Source of the DNA: Oxalobacteraceae sp. CFBP 8761
GTDB taxonomy: Bacteria > Pseudomonadota > Gammaproteobacteria > Burkholderiales > Burkholderiaceae_D
Reading direction: 5' to 3'
DNA length: 64,000 nt
Assembly: GCA_014841595.1 (NCBI GenBank)
Contig: JACYUE010000001.1
Location: forward strand, 1,166,996-1,230,995
The notes beneath the pieces are model-generated. The model was given only the letters and a program-made list of their open reading frames with translations, was not told the DNA's origin and did not search any database. This document shows, piece after piece, positions 9,455 through 18,501 of this stretch; the stretch's first letter is position 1, and each line of letters opens with the position of its first letter. A program made the position numbers and the translations under genes.

Positions 9455-9943
9455 GTGACGATCTTCGATTACCTGGTGCTGTTCGTGCTGATCGCGTCCG
9501 TCGTGATCAGCACGCTGCGCGGCCTGGTGAAGGAAATTCTGTCGCTGGTGGGCTGGATGGTCGCCTTCGTGGTGGCCAATGTCTACGGCGCCCAGCTCGC
9601 GCCCTTGCTGCCCGAGGTAATTCCGGGCGGGTCCGCGCGCCTAATGGCGGCCTTCATCGTACTGTTCCTGGGCGTACGAATCCTGATGGGCCTGCTGTCG
9701 ATGGCGATCGGTGCGGTGGTTGCCGCCACCGGTCTGTCGCTGGCGGACCGGGGCCTTGGCGGCCTGTTCGGCCTGGCACGGGGCATTGTGATCGTGCTGG
9801 CCGGCGTCATATTGTGCGGGATGACGCAGATCCCGCAGCAGGCATTCTGGCGCGACGCGCTGTTGTCACCCATTGCCGAGACCGGCGCGCGCACCGTCAA
9901 ACCATTCTTGCCCGCTGCCTTCGCGGAGCATATTAATTACTGA
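9455..9943 (+). CDS. cvpA: CvpA family inner-membrane protein
   Basis: 162 aa, GTG start 13 nt after dedD. About four hydrophobic segments with the family opening FDYLVLFVLIASVVISTLRG (a short loop, then the LRGxxKE motif) and GWMVAF. The family is known from colicin V production and envelope or nutrient phenotypes, with unclear biochemical role. It precedes purF as in most proteobacteria. Confidence 0.92.
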   Translation: MTIFDYLVLFVLIASVVISTLRGLVKEILSLVGWMVAFVVANVYGAQLAPLLPEVIPGGSARLMAAFIVLFLGVRILMGLLSMAIGAVVAATGLSLADRGLGGLFGLARGIVIVLAGVILCGMTQIPQQAFWRDALLSPIAETGARTVKPFLPAAFAEHINY

Positions 9944-10005
9944 ACCAGTAGCCGTAGTTTTCGCAGTTTTCTGTCATTTTGCACCCAAGCTTTTAGGAGC
10001 ACCTC

Positions 10006-11526
10006 ATGTGTGGCATCGTCGGCGTCGTTTCGCAGTCTCCCGTCAACCAGCTTCTGTACGATGCATTGCTGCTGCTGCAGCACCGCGGCCAGGACGCTGC
10101 GGGCATTGCGACCAATCACAGCAGCATGTTCTCGATGTTCAAGGCCAACGGCCTGGTACGTGACGTTTTCCGTACCCGGAACATGCGTTCGCTGCAGGGC
10201 AATACCGGAATCGGCCACTGCCGTTACCCGACCGCAGGTTCGTCAAGCGAAGAAGAGGCGCAACCGTTCTACGTCAACGCGCCGTTCGGCATCACGCTCG
10301 CGCACAACGGCAACCTGACCAACCAGGCCCAGCTCAGGGATGAGCTGTTCCGCAACGACCGCCGCCACATCAACACCGATTCCGATTCCGAGGTGCTGCT
10401 CAACGTGCTGGCCCACGAAATCCAGGAAGCGGCCGATGGCTTCTCGCTCGACGCCGACGCGATCTTCAAGGCGGTCGCTGTCGTGCACCGCCGCGTGCGT
10501 GGCGCCTACGCTGTCGTTGCGCAGATCGCCGGCCATGGCATGCTGGCATTCCGCGATCCGTTCGGCATCCGTCCGCTGTGCCTGGGCGTGAACGAAACCG
10601 AAAACGGCAACGAATACCTGGTGGCCAGCGAGTCGGTCGCCCTCGAAGGCCTGGGCTTCCGCTTCGTGCGCGACATCGCGCCGGGCGAAGCGGTCTTCAT
10701 CACCAACGACGGCAAGCTGTCCGAGCGCCAGTGCGCCGAGAACCCGTCGCTGAACCCGTGCGCGTTCGAATTCGTCTACCTGGCCCGTCCGGACTCGGTG
10801 ATCGACGGCGCCTCGGTCTACGCCACCCGCCTGCGCATGGGTGAATACCTGGCCGACAAGGTGCTCAGTGAAATCCCGGTCGAAGACATCGACGTCGTCA
10901 TGCCGATTCCCGATTCGTCGCGTCCGGCTGCCATCCAGCTGGCGTTGAAACTCGGCGTGGAATACCGCGAAGGCTTCATCAAGAACCGCTACATCGGCCG
11001 CACCTTCATCATGCCGGGCCAGGGCATGCGCAAGAAGTCGGTACGCCAGAAGCTCAACGCCATCACTTCCGAGTTCAAGGACAAGAACGTGCTGCTGGTC
11101 GACGACTCGATCGTGCGCGGCACCACCAGCCGCGAGATCGTGCAGATGGCCCGTGAAGCCGGCGCGCGCAAGGTGTACTTCGCGTCGGCCGCGCCACCGG
11201 TGCTGTACCCGAACGTGTACGGCATCGACATGCCGACCCGCGACGAGCTGATCGCCTACGGCCGCACGACCGAGGAAGTCTGTCGCGAGATCACGGCCGA
11301 CCGCGTGATCTACCAGGACATCGATGCCCTCAAGCGTTCGATTTCGGACGTCAATCCGGCACTGAAGAACTTCGAGGCGTCGTGCTTCGATGGCATCTAC
11401 GTGACGGGCGACGTGACCCCGGAATACCTCGATCGCCAGGAAACCGCACGTCACAATCCTGCTGCCAAGGACGAAGACCAGGTCCGTACCCAGCTGAACC
11501 TGAACCCCGCTGTCGCCGCCGAGTAA
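10006..11526 (+). CDS. purF: Amidophosphoribosyltransferase
   Basis: 506 aa. The N-terminal nucleophile glutaminase begins MCGIVGVV with Cys2 as nucleophile after Met removal, followed by [12 protein letters not shown]. The PRPP-binding loop is [16 protein letters not shown] near residue 365. It makes 5-phosphoribosylamine, the first committed purine step. A TTTTAGGAGCACCTC ribosome-binding region precedes the start. The metZ start is 2 nt past the stop. Confidence 0.98.
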   Translation: MCGIVGVVSQSPVNQLLYDALLLLQHRGQDAAGIATNHSSMFSMFKANGLVRDVFRTRNMRSLQGNTGIGHCRYPTAGSSSEEEAQPFYVNAPFGITLAHNGNLTNQAQLRDELFRNDRRHINTDSDSEVLLNVLAHEIQEAADGFSLDADAIFKAVAVVHRRVRGAYAVVAQIAGHGMLAFRDPFGIRPLCLGVNETENGNEYLVASESVALEGLGFRFVRDIAPGEAVFITNDGKLSERQCAENPSLNPCAFEFVYLARPDSVIDGASVYATRLRMGEYLADKVLSEIPVEDIDVVMPIPDSSRPAAIQLALKLGVEYREGFIKNRYIGRTFIMPGQGMRKKSVRQKLNAITSEFKDKNVLLVDDSIVRGTTSREIVQMAREAGARKVYFASAAPPVLYPNVYGIDMPTRDELIAYGRTTEEVCREITADRVIYQDIDALKRSISDVNPALKNFEASCFDGIYVTGDVTPEYLDRQETARHNPAAKDEDQVRTQLNLNPAVAAE

Positions 11527-11528
11527 GC

Positions 11529-12770
11529 ATGAGCGAGAAAAAATCCTACGGCTTTACCACGACCATCCTGCATAACGACCGGCACAAGCCGATCGAGCAT
11601 GGTTCGCTGCACAAGCCGATCCACACGTCGGTCGCGTTCGGCTACACGGATGCGCGTCAGCTGGCGTCCGTGTTCCAGGGCAAGGAGCCGGGCTTCCGTT
11701 ATGGTCGCCAGGGCAATCCCACCATCAGCGCGCTCGAGGACAAGGTCAGCAAGATGGAAGATGGCGTCGCCACACTGTGCTTCGGCACCGGCATGGCGGC
11801 CATCGGCGCGCTGTTCCAGGCGCTGCTCAAGGCGGGCGACGCCATCGTCTCGTCGAGCTTCCTGTTCGGGAACACCAACAGCCTGTGGCAAACGGTGGCG
11901 GGGCAGGGCGTCGATGTCGCCTTTGTCGATGCGACCGACGTGGCGCAGGTCGAAGCAGCCTTGACGCCGAACACGCGCATGGTGTTCGTGGAGACGATCG
12001 CCAATCCGCGCACGCAAGTGGCGGACCTGGCCCGCATCGGCGAGTTGTGCCGTGAGCGGGGCATCCTGTACGTGGTCGACAACACGATGACGTCGCCCTG
12101 GCTGTTCCGCCCGAAAAGCGTGGGCGCCGGTCTCGTGGTCAATTCGCTGACCAAGTCGATTGGCGGCCACGGCATCGCGCTGGGCGGCGCGCTGACCGAT
12201 ACCGGTCTGTTCGACTGGAGCGCGTATCCGAACATCGCACCGAATTTCCGCAAGCAGCCGGCGCACGCCCAGGGCATGGCGCAGCTGCGTGCGAAAGCGC
12301 TGCGCGACTTCGGCGCGTCGCTCGGGCCGGAAGCGGCGCATCACATCGCCGTTGGCGCCGAGACACTGGCGCTGCGCATGACCCGCACCTGCGCCAATGC
12401 ACTGGCGCTGGCCACGATGCTCGAGGCGGATGAGCGCGTGGCAAAGGTCCACTACCCGGGCCTGGCCTCGCATCCGCAGCACGGTATCGTCACGTCGCTG
12501 TTTCGCGCCGGGGGTTCGCTGCTCAGCTTCGAGCTGCACGAGTCCATCGATCCGTTCGATTACCTCAATCGCCTGCAGCTGGCGATTCCTGCGTCGAACC
12601 TGGGTGACAACCGCACGCTGGTCATCCCGGTGGCGCACACGATCTTCTTCGAGATGGGCGCCGAGCGCCGTGCCAGCATGGGCATTGCCGAGTCGCTGAT
12701 CCGTGTGTCGGTGGGCATCGAGGACACTGACGACCTGGTCGAAGACTTCCGCCAGGCGCTGGATGCGTAA
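11529..12770 (+). CDS. metZ: O-succinylhomoserine sulfhydrylase
   Basis: 413 aa from the ATG at 11529, 2 nt after the purF stop; the frame is open upstream inside purF but similarity begins at MSEKKSYGF. Cys/Met-metabolism PLP fold: the PLP lysine is in NSLTKSIGGHG, with KEPGFRYGRQGNPT and the DNTMTSPW tract. It makes homocysteine from O-succinylhomoserine and sulfide. The purF-metZ pairing is typical of Pseudomonas and Burkholderiales. Confidence 0.93.
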   Translation: MSEKKSYGFTTTILHNDRHKPIEHGSLHKPIHTSVAFGYTDARQLASVFQGKEPGFRYGRQGNPTISALEDKVSKMEDGVATLCFGTGMAAIGALFQALLKAGDAIVSSSFLFGNTNSLWQTVAGQGVDVAFVDATDVAQVEAALTPNTRMVFVETIANPRTQVADLARIGELCRERGILYVVDNTMTSPWLFRPKSVGAGLVVNSLTKSIGGHGIALGGALTDTGLFDWSAYPNIAPNFRKQPAHAQGMAQLRAKALRDFGASLGPEAAHHIAVGAETLALRMTRTCANALALATMLEADERVAKVHYPGLASHPQHGIVTSLFRAGGSLLSFELHESIDPFDYLNRLQLAIPASNLGDNRTLVIPVAHTIFFEMGAERRASMGIAESLIRVSVGIEDTDDLVEDFRQALDA

Positions 12771-12782
12771 GTACGGCGTGCC

Positions 12783-12869
12783 GCGCGGCGTTACCGCGTG
12801 GCGTTACCGCGCGGCGTTACCGCGTGGCGTTACCGCGCGGCGTTACCGCGTGGCGTTACCGCGCGGCGT
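12783..12869. repeat. 13-bp tandem repeat, 6.7 copies
   Basis: Six complete units GCGYGGCGTTACC plus a 9-nt partial one, directly after metZ. The fourth base alternates strictly C,T,C,T,C,T,C, so the true period is 26 bp. It sits between the metZ stop and the terminator hairpin, in the predicted 3' UTR. Confidence 0.92.
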
Positions 12870-12883
12870 AAAGCCATGCAAAG

Positions 12884-12915
12884 AAGGCCGGCGCAATGCC
12901 GGCCTTGTCATTTTT
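12884..12915 (+). terminator. Rho-independent terminator after metZ
   Basis: AAGGCCGGC and GCCGGCCTT form a 9-bp stem with loop GCAAT, followed by GTCATTTTT. It closes the long + strand operon ending with metZ. Confidence 0.8.
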
Positions 12916-12985
12916 ACGGTTGAGTCCCGCTGTAAAAGGGGGCTATGATGCCCCATCGTCAGCTTGTCATTTTCTTCGGATGCCC

Positions 12986-13690
12986 ATGAAACGTTTCCTG
13001 CTCTGCCTTTCTCTGACTATTGCCAGCGCCGCCTATGCGGGCGAGCTGGAAGACGCCAACGCGCTGTTCGAAAAGAAGGATTACGCGGGCGCGCTCAAGC
13101 TCTACACCAAGCTGGCCAACGCCGGCAATCCGCAGGCACAGCAGCAACTGGGCCAGATGTACTGGTATGGCGAAGCGGGCACCGTTGACGAGGCGGCGGC
13201 CAAGGCGTTGTTCGAGAAGTCGGCCGCCAAGGGCAACAAGGTCGCGGCCCAATCGCTGGTCGTCATGGAGCAGCGTGTCACGAAGCGCGCCGAAATCGAT
13301 TACTGGATCAAGGGCTACGACGGCGCCGAGCTGCAGTCGGGCGAATACCGCTGCCCGTCGCCGCGCATTCCGGCCGTGTCGAAGGTGAATGACGAGATCG
13401 ATCGCGTCAACAAGCTGGTGACCGGCTGGCAGGATTGCTACAACAAGATGGTGACGAACCTGAACGCGCAGTCGCCGCTGACCAAGAAGATCCCGGCTGA
13501 TATTGCCAAGCTGATGAACAAGCAGGAAGCGGACGCCTCGGCAGCCTACCTGGAACAGGTGCGGCAGAATATCGCGGAAGGCGCGAAGGTCAATTCAAAG
13601 ATGATCCTGGCGGATTTTGCAGCGTGGCGCAATGCCACCGAGGCATTCATCAACCAGCACAATGCCGTGGTGAAGAAGGCGTCGAACTAA
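12986..13690 (+). CDS. Secreted Sel1-repeat (TPR-like) protein
   Basis: 234 aa from the ATG at 12986; an in-frame ATG 6 nt earlier is equally possible. A signal peptide MKRFLLCLSLTIASAAYA is followed by a mature N terminus GELEDANALFEKKDYAGA. Two Sel1-type repeats are visible (YTKLANAGNPQAQQQLGQMY and the DEAAAKALFEKSAAKGN region), then a helical C-terminal half without recognised domain. Likely periplasmic. Specific function unknown; Sel1 repeats usually mediate protein contacts. Confidence 0.75.
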   Translation: MKRFLLCLSLTIASAAYAGELEDANALFEKKDYAGALKLYTKLANAGNPQAQQQLGQMYWYGEAGTVDEAAAKALFEKSAAKGNKVAAQSLVVMEQRVTKRAEIDYWIKGYDGAELQSGEYRCPSPRIPAVSKVNDEIDRVNKLVTGWQDCYNKMVTNLNAQSPLTKKIPADIAKLMNKQEADASAAYLEQVRQNIAEGAKVNSKMILADFAAWRNATEAFINQHNAVVKKASN

Positions 13691-13754
13691 GCAATGCCGG
13701 GTAGGGCAAGGCCGGGTAAAGCAAGCGCCGGCCGGGGAGACCGGCGCCGTTCCA

Positions 13755-14384
13755 TCAGTTCCAGCTACGCATCAGGCCGACAGCCAGGCCTTCAAGCGCA
13801 AACTCTTCGTCCGGCGAGACGGCAATGATGTTGAAGTCGGGGTTCTCTGGCAGCAGTTCGACCAGGTCGCCTGTCTTGCGATAGCGCTTGACGGTGACTT
13901 CGTCGCCCAGGCGCGCGACCACGATCTGGCCGTTCTTGGCGCTGTCGATTTTCTTGACCGCCAAAAAGTCGCCATCCATGATGCCGGCATCGCGCATCGA
14001 CCAGCCTTTGACCTTCAGTAGAAAATCGGGCCGCGCCGCGAACATGGCCGCGTCGACGTTGTAGGTGGCTTCAACGTGCTCTTGCGCCAGGATGGGATTG
14101 CCCGCTGCGACGCGCCCGACCAGCGGCAGCGACATGAACGACGGCGGCGGCATCGGGATCGCCTCGACGCTCGCGCCGATCAGGCGGATGCCGCGCGACG
14201 TGCCGGGCGAAATTTCGATGGCGCCCTTGCGCGCCAGTGCTTGCAGATGTTCTTCAGCCGCATTGGCCGAGCGGAAACCCAATTCAGAAGCGATTTCAGC
14301 CCGGGTCGGAGGGAAACCGGTGTTCTCGATCGCTTCCTTGATCAGGTTCAGGATCTGTTCTTGCCGTGCAGTGAGCTTTAGCAT
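13755..14384 (-). CDS. lexA: SOS-response transcriptional repressor LexA
   Basis: 209 aa. The N-terminal winged helix begins [20 protein letters not shown]; the recognition region is [20 protein letters not shown]. The autocleavage site Ala-Gly lies in GRVAAGNP, the catalytic Ser in [15 protein letters not shown] and the Lys in [10 protein letters not shown]. The frame is open about 90 codons upstream, but similarity and length fix the start at 14384. Convergent with the Sel1 gene. A perfect SOS box lies 34 nt upstream, so it is autoregulated. Confidence 0.97.
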   Translation of the reverse strand: MLKLTARQEQILNLIKEAIENTGFPPTRAEIASELGFRSANAAEEHLQALARKGAIEISPGTSRGIRLIGASVEAIPMPPPSFMSLPLVGRVAAGNPILAQEHVEATYNVDAAMFAARPDFLLKVKGWSMRDAGIMDGDFLAVKKIDSAKNGQIVVARLGDEVTVKRYRKTGDLVELLPENPDFNIIAVSPDEEFALEGLAVGLMRSWN

Positions 14385-14417
14385 AAATGTGTTACAGCAA
14401 CCGGTTATGTATGTAAC

Positions 14418-14433
14418 CTGTATTTTTGTACAG
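14418..14433. promoter_or_regulatory. LexA (SOS) box
   Basis: CTGTATTTTTGTACAG matches the canonical CTGT-N8-ACAG proteobacterial SOS box and lies 34 nt upstream of lexA, in the divergent gap to rpsF. Autorepression of lexA is the expected role. Confidence 0.9.
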
Positions 14434-14575
14434 TATTCTCGCGCGCGCAAGGGGAAACGCAAAAAATATCGCGAAAATCGCGATTCAGAGTGCAAACAGC
14501 CGTCAAAACCGTGGAATTGTCGAGTCAGATATGCCCGTTGCGGCGCCAAACGAGGCGATAACGCATCATCGGGGG

Positions 14576-14605
14576 TTTCCAAGTCACCGATATTCGGGTT
14601 ATAAT
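14576..14605 (+). promoter_or_regulatory. Candidate sigma-70 promoter of rpsF operon
   Basis: TTTCCA (14576-14581), 18-nt spacer and a perfect TATAAT (14600-14605), about 73 nt upstream of the rpsF ATG. The position is reasonable for the S6-PriB-S18-L9 operon. Confidence 0.55.
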
Positions 14606-14678
14606 TGCCGGCTTTCCCTTCCCACACTCGTCTTGACGCCGAGGTGGGCATTTGTTAAACGTCCTCAAGGAGTAATGC

Positions 14679-15086
14679 ATGCGTCATTATGAAATCGTGT
14701 TTATCGTCCATCCGGACCAGAGCGAACAAGTCCCGGCGATGATCGAGCGTTACAAGACCACGGTGACCAGCCGCGGCGGTAACATCCATCGCGTTGAAGA
14801 CTGGGGCCGCCGCCAGATGGCATACCAGATCCAGAAGCTGCCAAAAGCACACTACATCTGCCTGAACATCGAATGCGACAACGAGACCCTGGTCGAGCTG
14901 GAAACTGCATTCAAGTTCAATGATGCGGTTCTGCGTCACCTGACCGTCAAGCTGAAAAAAGCTGAAACCGCACCGTCGCCGATGATGAAATCGGTGCAGC
15001 GCGAAGACGCAGCCAAGAGCCACCGTGCCGAAGCCGCTGCGCCAGCAGCCGCTCCAGCCGCTGCGCCAGCGCCTGCTGCTGCTTAA
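14679..15086 (+). CDS. rpsF: 30S ribosomal protein S6
   Basis: 135 aa with a CAAGGAGTAATGC ribosome-binding region. The S6 core covers residues 1-95 ([19 protein letters not shown], then [12 protein letters not shown]). The C-terminal tail is alanine/proline rich ([14 protein letters not shown]), a longer tail than in E. coli but common in betaproteobacteria. S6 binds S18 on the 30S platform; rpsR is two genes downstream. Confidence 0.98.
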   Translation: MRHYEIVFIVHPDQSEQVPAMIERYKTTVTSRGGNIHRVEDWGRRQMAYQIQKLPKAHYICLNIECDNETLVELETAFKFNDAVLRHLTVKLKKAETAPSPMMKSVQREDAAKSHRAEAAAPAAAPAAAPAPAAA

Positions 15087-15123
15087 GTTTTTCCCAGTTA
15101 TTCGTAGTAACCAGTAACACCGG

Positions 15124-15423
15124 GTGCATAACGCAAACCACCTCCAGCTCATGGCGACCATCGCTGAGCGCGACGTACTGCGTTACACCCCGGCCGGTGT
15201 GCCAATCGTTTCAGCCGTCCTGATGCACGAATCGCAGCAGGAAGAGGCCGGAGTCGAAAGGTCGGTCGCGTTCGAAGTCCCTGCGTTCGCCGCGGGGGAG
15301 ATTTCGGGCAGGTTTGCCAGCGCCGAATTGGGCGCCAGCTACAGGTTCAACGGATTTCTTGCACGGAAAAATCGCAACAGCAAAGCCCTGGTGTTTCACA
15401 TCATTGATTTCAGTGCCGCTTAA
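15124..15423 (+). CDS. priB: Primosomal replication protein N PriB
   Basis: 99 aa single-OB-fold protein with GTG start. Typical PriB opening NHLQLMATIAERDVLRYTPA; the strand pattern and LVFHIIDF end fit the family. PriB binds ssDNA and helps reload DnaB at collapsed forks; it sits between rpsF and rpsR as in E. coli, four genes from dnaB. An internal ATG at residue 10 is too far into the OB fold to be the start. Confidence 0.93.
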   Translation: MHNANHLQLMATIAERDVLRYTPAGVPIVSAVLMHESQQEEAGVERSVAFEVPAFAAGEISGRFASAELGASYRFNGFLARKNRNSKALVFHIIDFSAA

Positions 15424-15451
15424 CCCGGCAATTTAGATACAGGAGCCTCAA

Positions 15452-15742
15452 ATGGCATTCGGTAAAAAGTTCGACAAAAACAAAGCGAAACTCAAAGAGA
15501 AGCGCAAACAGCAGAACCCGCTGTTCAAGCGCAAGAAATTCTGCCGCTTCACCGCCGCTGGCGTTGAGCAGGTGGACTACAAGGACGTCGACACCCTGAA
15601 GGACTTCGTCCAGGAAAACGGCAAGATCATGCCAGCACGTCTGACCGGCACCAAGGCGCACTACCAGCGTCAGGTCGACACCGCGATCAAGCGCGCACGC
15701 TACCTTGCGCTGCTGCCGTACACCGACCTGCACCACGGTTAA
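15452..15742 (+). CDS. rpsR: 30S ribosomal protein S18
   Basis: 96 aa; the N-terminal extension [20 protein letters not shown] precedes the S18 core beginning [12 protein letters not shown] and containing [15 protein letters not shown] [16 protein letters not shown]. An ACAGGAGCCTCAA ribosome-binding site precedes it. The extension of about 20 basic residues is usual for betaproteobacterial S18. Confidence 0.98.
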   Translation: MAFGKKFDKNKAKLKEKRKQQNPLFKRKKFCRFTAAGVEQVDYKDVDTLKDFVQENGKIMPARLTGTKAHYQRQVDTAIKRARYLALLPYTDLHHG

Positions 15743-15778
15743 TCGTCGGTCACGACAGTCAGACATCTGGAGATCACT

Positions 15779-16231
15779 ATGCAAATCATTCTGTTGGAAA
15801 AAGTAGTCAACGTCGGCAACCTGGGCGACGTCGTCAAGGTCAAGGACGGTTACGCACGTAACTTCCTGATCCCACAAAAGATGGCCCGCCGCGCTACCGC
15901 CGGCGCCGTCGCCGAGTTCGAAGCCAAGCGCGCTGAACTGGAAAAAGCAGCAGCTGAAAAGCTGTCGGCTGCCCAGGCAGAAGGCGACAAGCTGAGCGGC
16001 ATGACCGTCACCATCGGCCAGAAAGCCGGCGTTGATGGCCGTCTGTTCGGTTCGGTCACCAACTTCGACATCGCCGAAGCGCTGACCAAGCAAGGTTTCG
16101 CTGTCGAGAAGTCGCAAGTGCGCCTGCCGACCGGCCCGCTGAAAACCACCGGCGAATTCCCGGTTGCAGTCGCTCTGCACACCGACGTCGTGTCGGAAAT
16201 CACCGTCGCCGTTGTGGGCGAAGCTGCCTAA
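15779..16231 (+). CDS. rplI: 50S ribosomal protein L9
   Basis: 150 aa. The N-terminal rRNA-binding domain ([20 protein letters not shown], then [13 protein letters not shown]) is followed by a connecting helix and the C-terminal domain (KLFGSVT-like [16 protein letters not shown]). It is the last gene before a strong terminator. Confidence 0.98.
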   Translation: MQIILLEKVVNVGNLGDVVKVKDGYARNFLIPQKMARRATAGAVAEFEAKRAELEKAAAEKLSAAQAEGDKLSGMTVTIGQKAGVDGRLFGSVTNFDIAEALTKQGFAVEKSQVRLPTGPLKTTGEFPVAVALHTDVVSEITVAVVGEAA

Positions 16232-16266
16232 GCACACGCCGTACATGTGCTGAGCACGCAGTTCTG

Positions 16267-16294
16267 AAAAAGCCGGGTTCGCCCGGCTTTTTTG
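16267..16294 (+). terminator. Rho-independent terminator after rplI
   Basis: AAAAGCCGGG, loop TTCG and CCCGGCTTTTTT form a classic hairpin with U-tract that closes the S6-L9 operon and separates it from dnaB. Confidence 0.9.
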
Positions 16295-16337
16295 CTTTTC
16301 GGCTTTCCAACCATGTCAGTCACAGGACTGGAAAAGG

Positions 16338-16343
16338 TATAAT
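16338..16343 (+). promoter_or_regulatory. -10 box immediately upstream of dnaB
   Basis: Perfect TATAAT ends 7 nt before the dnaB ATG and no Shine-Dalgarno sequence lies between them. If used, transcription would start at or next to the ATG, giving a leaderless or near-leaderless mRNA. No clear -35 box is visible at 17 nt. Confidence 0.45.
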
Positions 16344-16350
16344 CCCGCCC

Positions 16351-17739
16351 ATGAACGCAGCATCTCCAGATCCGCAACTCGACGCCCTGCGCATCCCCCC
16401 GCACTCCATCGAAGCCGAGCAGTCCGTCATTGGCGGCCTGCTGCGCGATAACGCCGCGTGGGACCGTATCGCCGACTTCATGAACGCGGAAGACTTCTAC
16501 CGCTACGACCACCGCATCATCTTCGAACAGATGGTGCGCCTGATCAACGGCGGCAAACCAGCCGACGTCATCACCGTCTACGAAGCCTGCAACCAGCTCG
16601 GCAAGGCCGATGACGTGGGCGGCCTGCAATACCTGAATGCGATGGCGCAGAACACGCCGTCCGCCGCGAATATCCGGCGCTATGCCGAGATCGTGCGCGA
16701 CCGCGGCATCCTGCGCAAGCTGATCACCGTGGCCGATGAAATCTCGGGCAATGCGTTCAATCCGCAGGGCAAGGAAGTCAAGCAGATGCTCGACGAAGCC
16801 GAGTCCAAGATCTTTGCCATCGCCGAGTCCGGCTCGCGCGGCCAGCAGGGCTGGAATCCGATCCAGCCGCTGCTGACGCAGGTCGTTGAGCGCATTGACG
16901 AACTCTACAGCCGCGAGAATCAGGGTGAGATCACCGGCGTGCCGACCGGCTTCATCGACCTCGACCGCATGACGTCGGGCCTGCAGCCGGGCGACCTCGT
17001 CATCGTCGCCGGCCGTCCGTCGATGGGCAAGACGGCGTTCTCGGTCAATATCGGCGAGAACGTCGCCATCGAAGCCGGTCTGCCAGTGGCGATCTTCTCG
17101 ATGGAGATGGGCGGCACCCAGCTGGCGATGCGTATGCTGGGTTCGGTCGGTCAGCTCGACCAGCACCGCCTGCGTACGGGCCGCCTGAACGACGAGGATT
17201 GGCCGCGCCTGACGCACGCCATCCAGAAGATGAACGACGCCCAGCTGTACATCGACGAAACCCCGGCGCTGAACCCGATCGAGATGCGGGCACGCGCACG
17301 GCGCCTGGCACGCCAGTGCGGCAAGCTGGGCCTGATCATCGTCGACTACCTGCAGCTGATGCAGGGTAGCCAGCCGGGCGACAACCGCACGGCGGAAATC
17401 TCGGAAATTTCGCGCTCGCTCAAGGGCCTGGCCAAAGAGCTGCAGTGCCCGGTGGTGGCGCTGTCGCAGCTGAACCGCTCGCTGGAGCAACGGCCGAACA
17501 AACGCCCCGTGATGTCCGACTTGCGCGAATCCGGCGCAATCGAGCAGGATGCCGACGTCATCATCTTCCTGTACCGCGACGAGGTCTACAACCCCGATTC
17601 GCCCGACAAGGGCACGGCCGAGATCATCATCGGCAAGCAGCGTAACGGTCCGATTGGCGCGATCCGCCTGACCTGGATCGGCCAGTACACCAAGTTCGGC
17701 AATTACAGCGGCAACCTGTCTGTGTATCAGGGTGACTAA
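16351..17739 (+). CDS. dnaB: Replicative DNA helicase DnaB
   Basis: 462 aa. The N-terminal domain (residues 10-115, IPPHSIEAEQSVIGGLL) is followed by a linker and the RecA-like helicase core with Walker A GRPSMGKTAFS, the Walker B region LIIVDYLQLM and the arginine-finger tract near QLNRSLEQRPNKRP. Hexameric 5'-3' helicase at the replication fork. No intein is present. Start choice rests on the conserved N-terminal domain, with a -10 box just upstream. Confidence 0.98.
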   Translation: MNAASPDPQLDALRIPPHSIEAEQSVIGGLLRDNAAWDRIADFMNAEDFYRYDHRIIFEQMVRLINGGKPADVITVYEACNQLGKADDVGGLQYLNAMAQNTPSAANIRRYAEIVRDRGILRKLITVADEISGNAFNPQGKEVKQMLDEAESKIFAIAESGSRGQQGWNPIQPLLTQVVERIDELYSRENQGEITGVPTGFIDLDRMTSGLQPGDLVIVAGRPSMGKTAFSVNIGENVAIEAGLPVAIFSMEMGGTQLAMRMLGSVGQLDQHRLRTGRLNDEDWPRLTHAIQKMNDAQLYIDETPALNPIEMRARARRLARQCGKLGLIIVDYLQLMQGSQPGDNRTAEISEISRSLKGLAKELQCPVVALSQLNRSLEQRPNKRPVMSDLRESGAIEQDADVIIFLYRDEVYNPDSPDKGTAEIIIGKQRNGPIGAIRLTWIGQYTKFGNYSGNLSVYQGD

Positions 17740-17760
17740 ATAACCATTTGTAGTAACACC

Positions 17761-17794
17761 AAGGCGGCCATTGATGTTTTAATGGCCGCCTTTA
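17761..17794 (+). terminator. Rho-independent terminator after dnaB
   Basis: AAGGCGGCCATT and AATGGCCGCCTT form a 12-bp stem with loop GATGTTTT, ending in a short T tract 22 nt after dnaB. Confidence 0.75.
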
Positions 17795-17852
17795 CGCGTG
17801 GCCGCATTTTCGGCGCGACCCCGTAATCCCAGAGAGTCAATACGGAGAATCT

Positions 17853-18480
17853 ATGTTTGGACGTTTCATGCCCACCGAGGGCAAGTTTTTCGATCTTTTC
17901 AATCAGCACGCCGCATTGTGCGTTAAAAGGGGCGCAGGAAATGGTCAGCCTGATGACCAACTTCGACGACCTCGAAACGCGCACCCATGCGATCGAGACG
18001 ATTGAAAAGCAGGCTGACAAGATCACCTATGCCACGGTCGACCTGCTGCACAAGAGCTTCATCACGCCGATCGACCGCGACGACATTCACAAGCTGATCA
18101 CGCGCATGGACGACATCCTGGACATGATGGAAGACGCGGCCCAGACGATCTCGCTGTACGACCTGCAAGCCGTCACGCCGGAAGCCAAGCGCCTGGCCGA
18201 GCTGTGCCTGGCCTGCTGCCTGAAGGTGGAGGAAGCCGTCTCGCTGCTGCACAATATGGACAACGCTGCCAAGATCGTCGCGCTGTGCGAAGAGATCGAC
18301 CGCCTGGAATCGGACGCCGACCACGTGATGCGCGCGGCCATGTCCAAGCTGTTCCGCGACGAGCCGGACGTGCGCAACCTGATCAAGATGAAGGCCATCT
18401 ACGAGATTCTCGAGACGGTCACCGATCGCTGCGAAGACGTGGCCAACATCATCGAAGGCATCATCGTCGAAAACGCGTAA
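17853..18480 (+). CDS. DUF47/PhoU-like phosphate-transport accessory protein with apparent frameshift
   Basis: Translation signals point to the ATG at 17853 (GGAGA 6 nt upstream), giving the family-typical start MFGRFMPTEGKFFDLFNQHA. After about 24 codons this frame runs out of similarity, while the next frame continues as GAQEMVSLMTNFDDLETRTH to the normal C terminus. The switch is at AAAAGGGG (17925-17932), where one extra base is present. Skipping one base restores the expected CVKGAQEM. Possible causes are a real mutation, a sequencing error or +1 slippage on AAA before the rare AGG codon. An ATG at 17941 could give a 179-aa truncated product. DUF47 proteins pair with Pit, encoded 21 nt downstream. 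Confidence 0.8.
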
Positions 18481-18501
18481 GCGTCGCAGACCTGCATAAC
18501 C

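Noticed and set aside
12703..12948. Frame with repeated WRYRAALPRGVT-like peptides after metZ
   Set aside because: It is the translation of the 13-bp tandem repeat region and overlaps the end of metZ; no start signal.
13724..13746. Shared terminator between the Sel1 gene and lexA
   Set aside because: GCGCCGG/CCGGCGC can pair, but no T tract follows on either strand, so the call is not supported.
17857..17940. Alternative TTG start that would give an uninterrupted DUF47 frame
   Set aside because: The resulting first 28 residues have no similarity to the family, whereas the ATG at 17853 with GGAGA gives the typical N terminus in the other frame.
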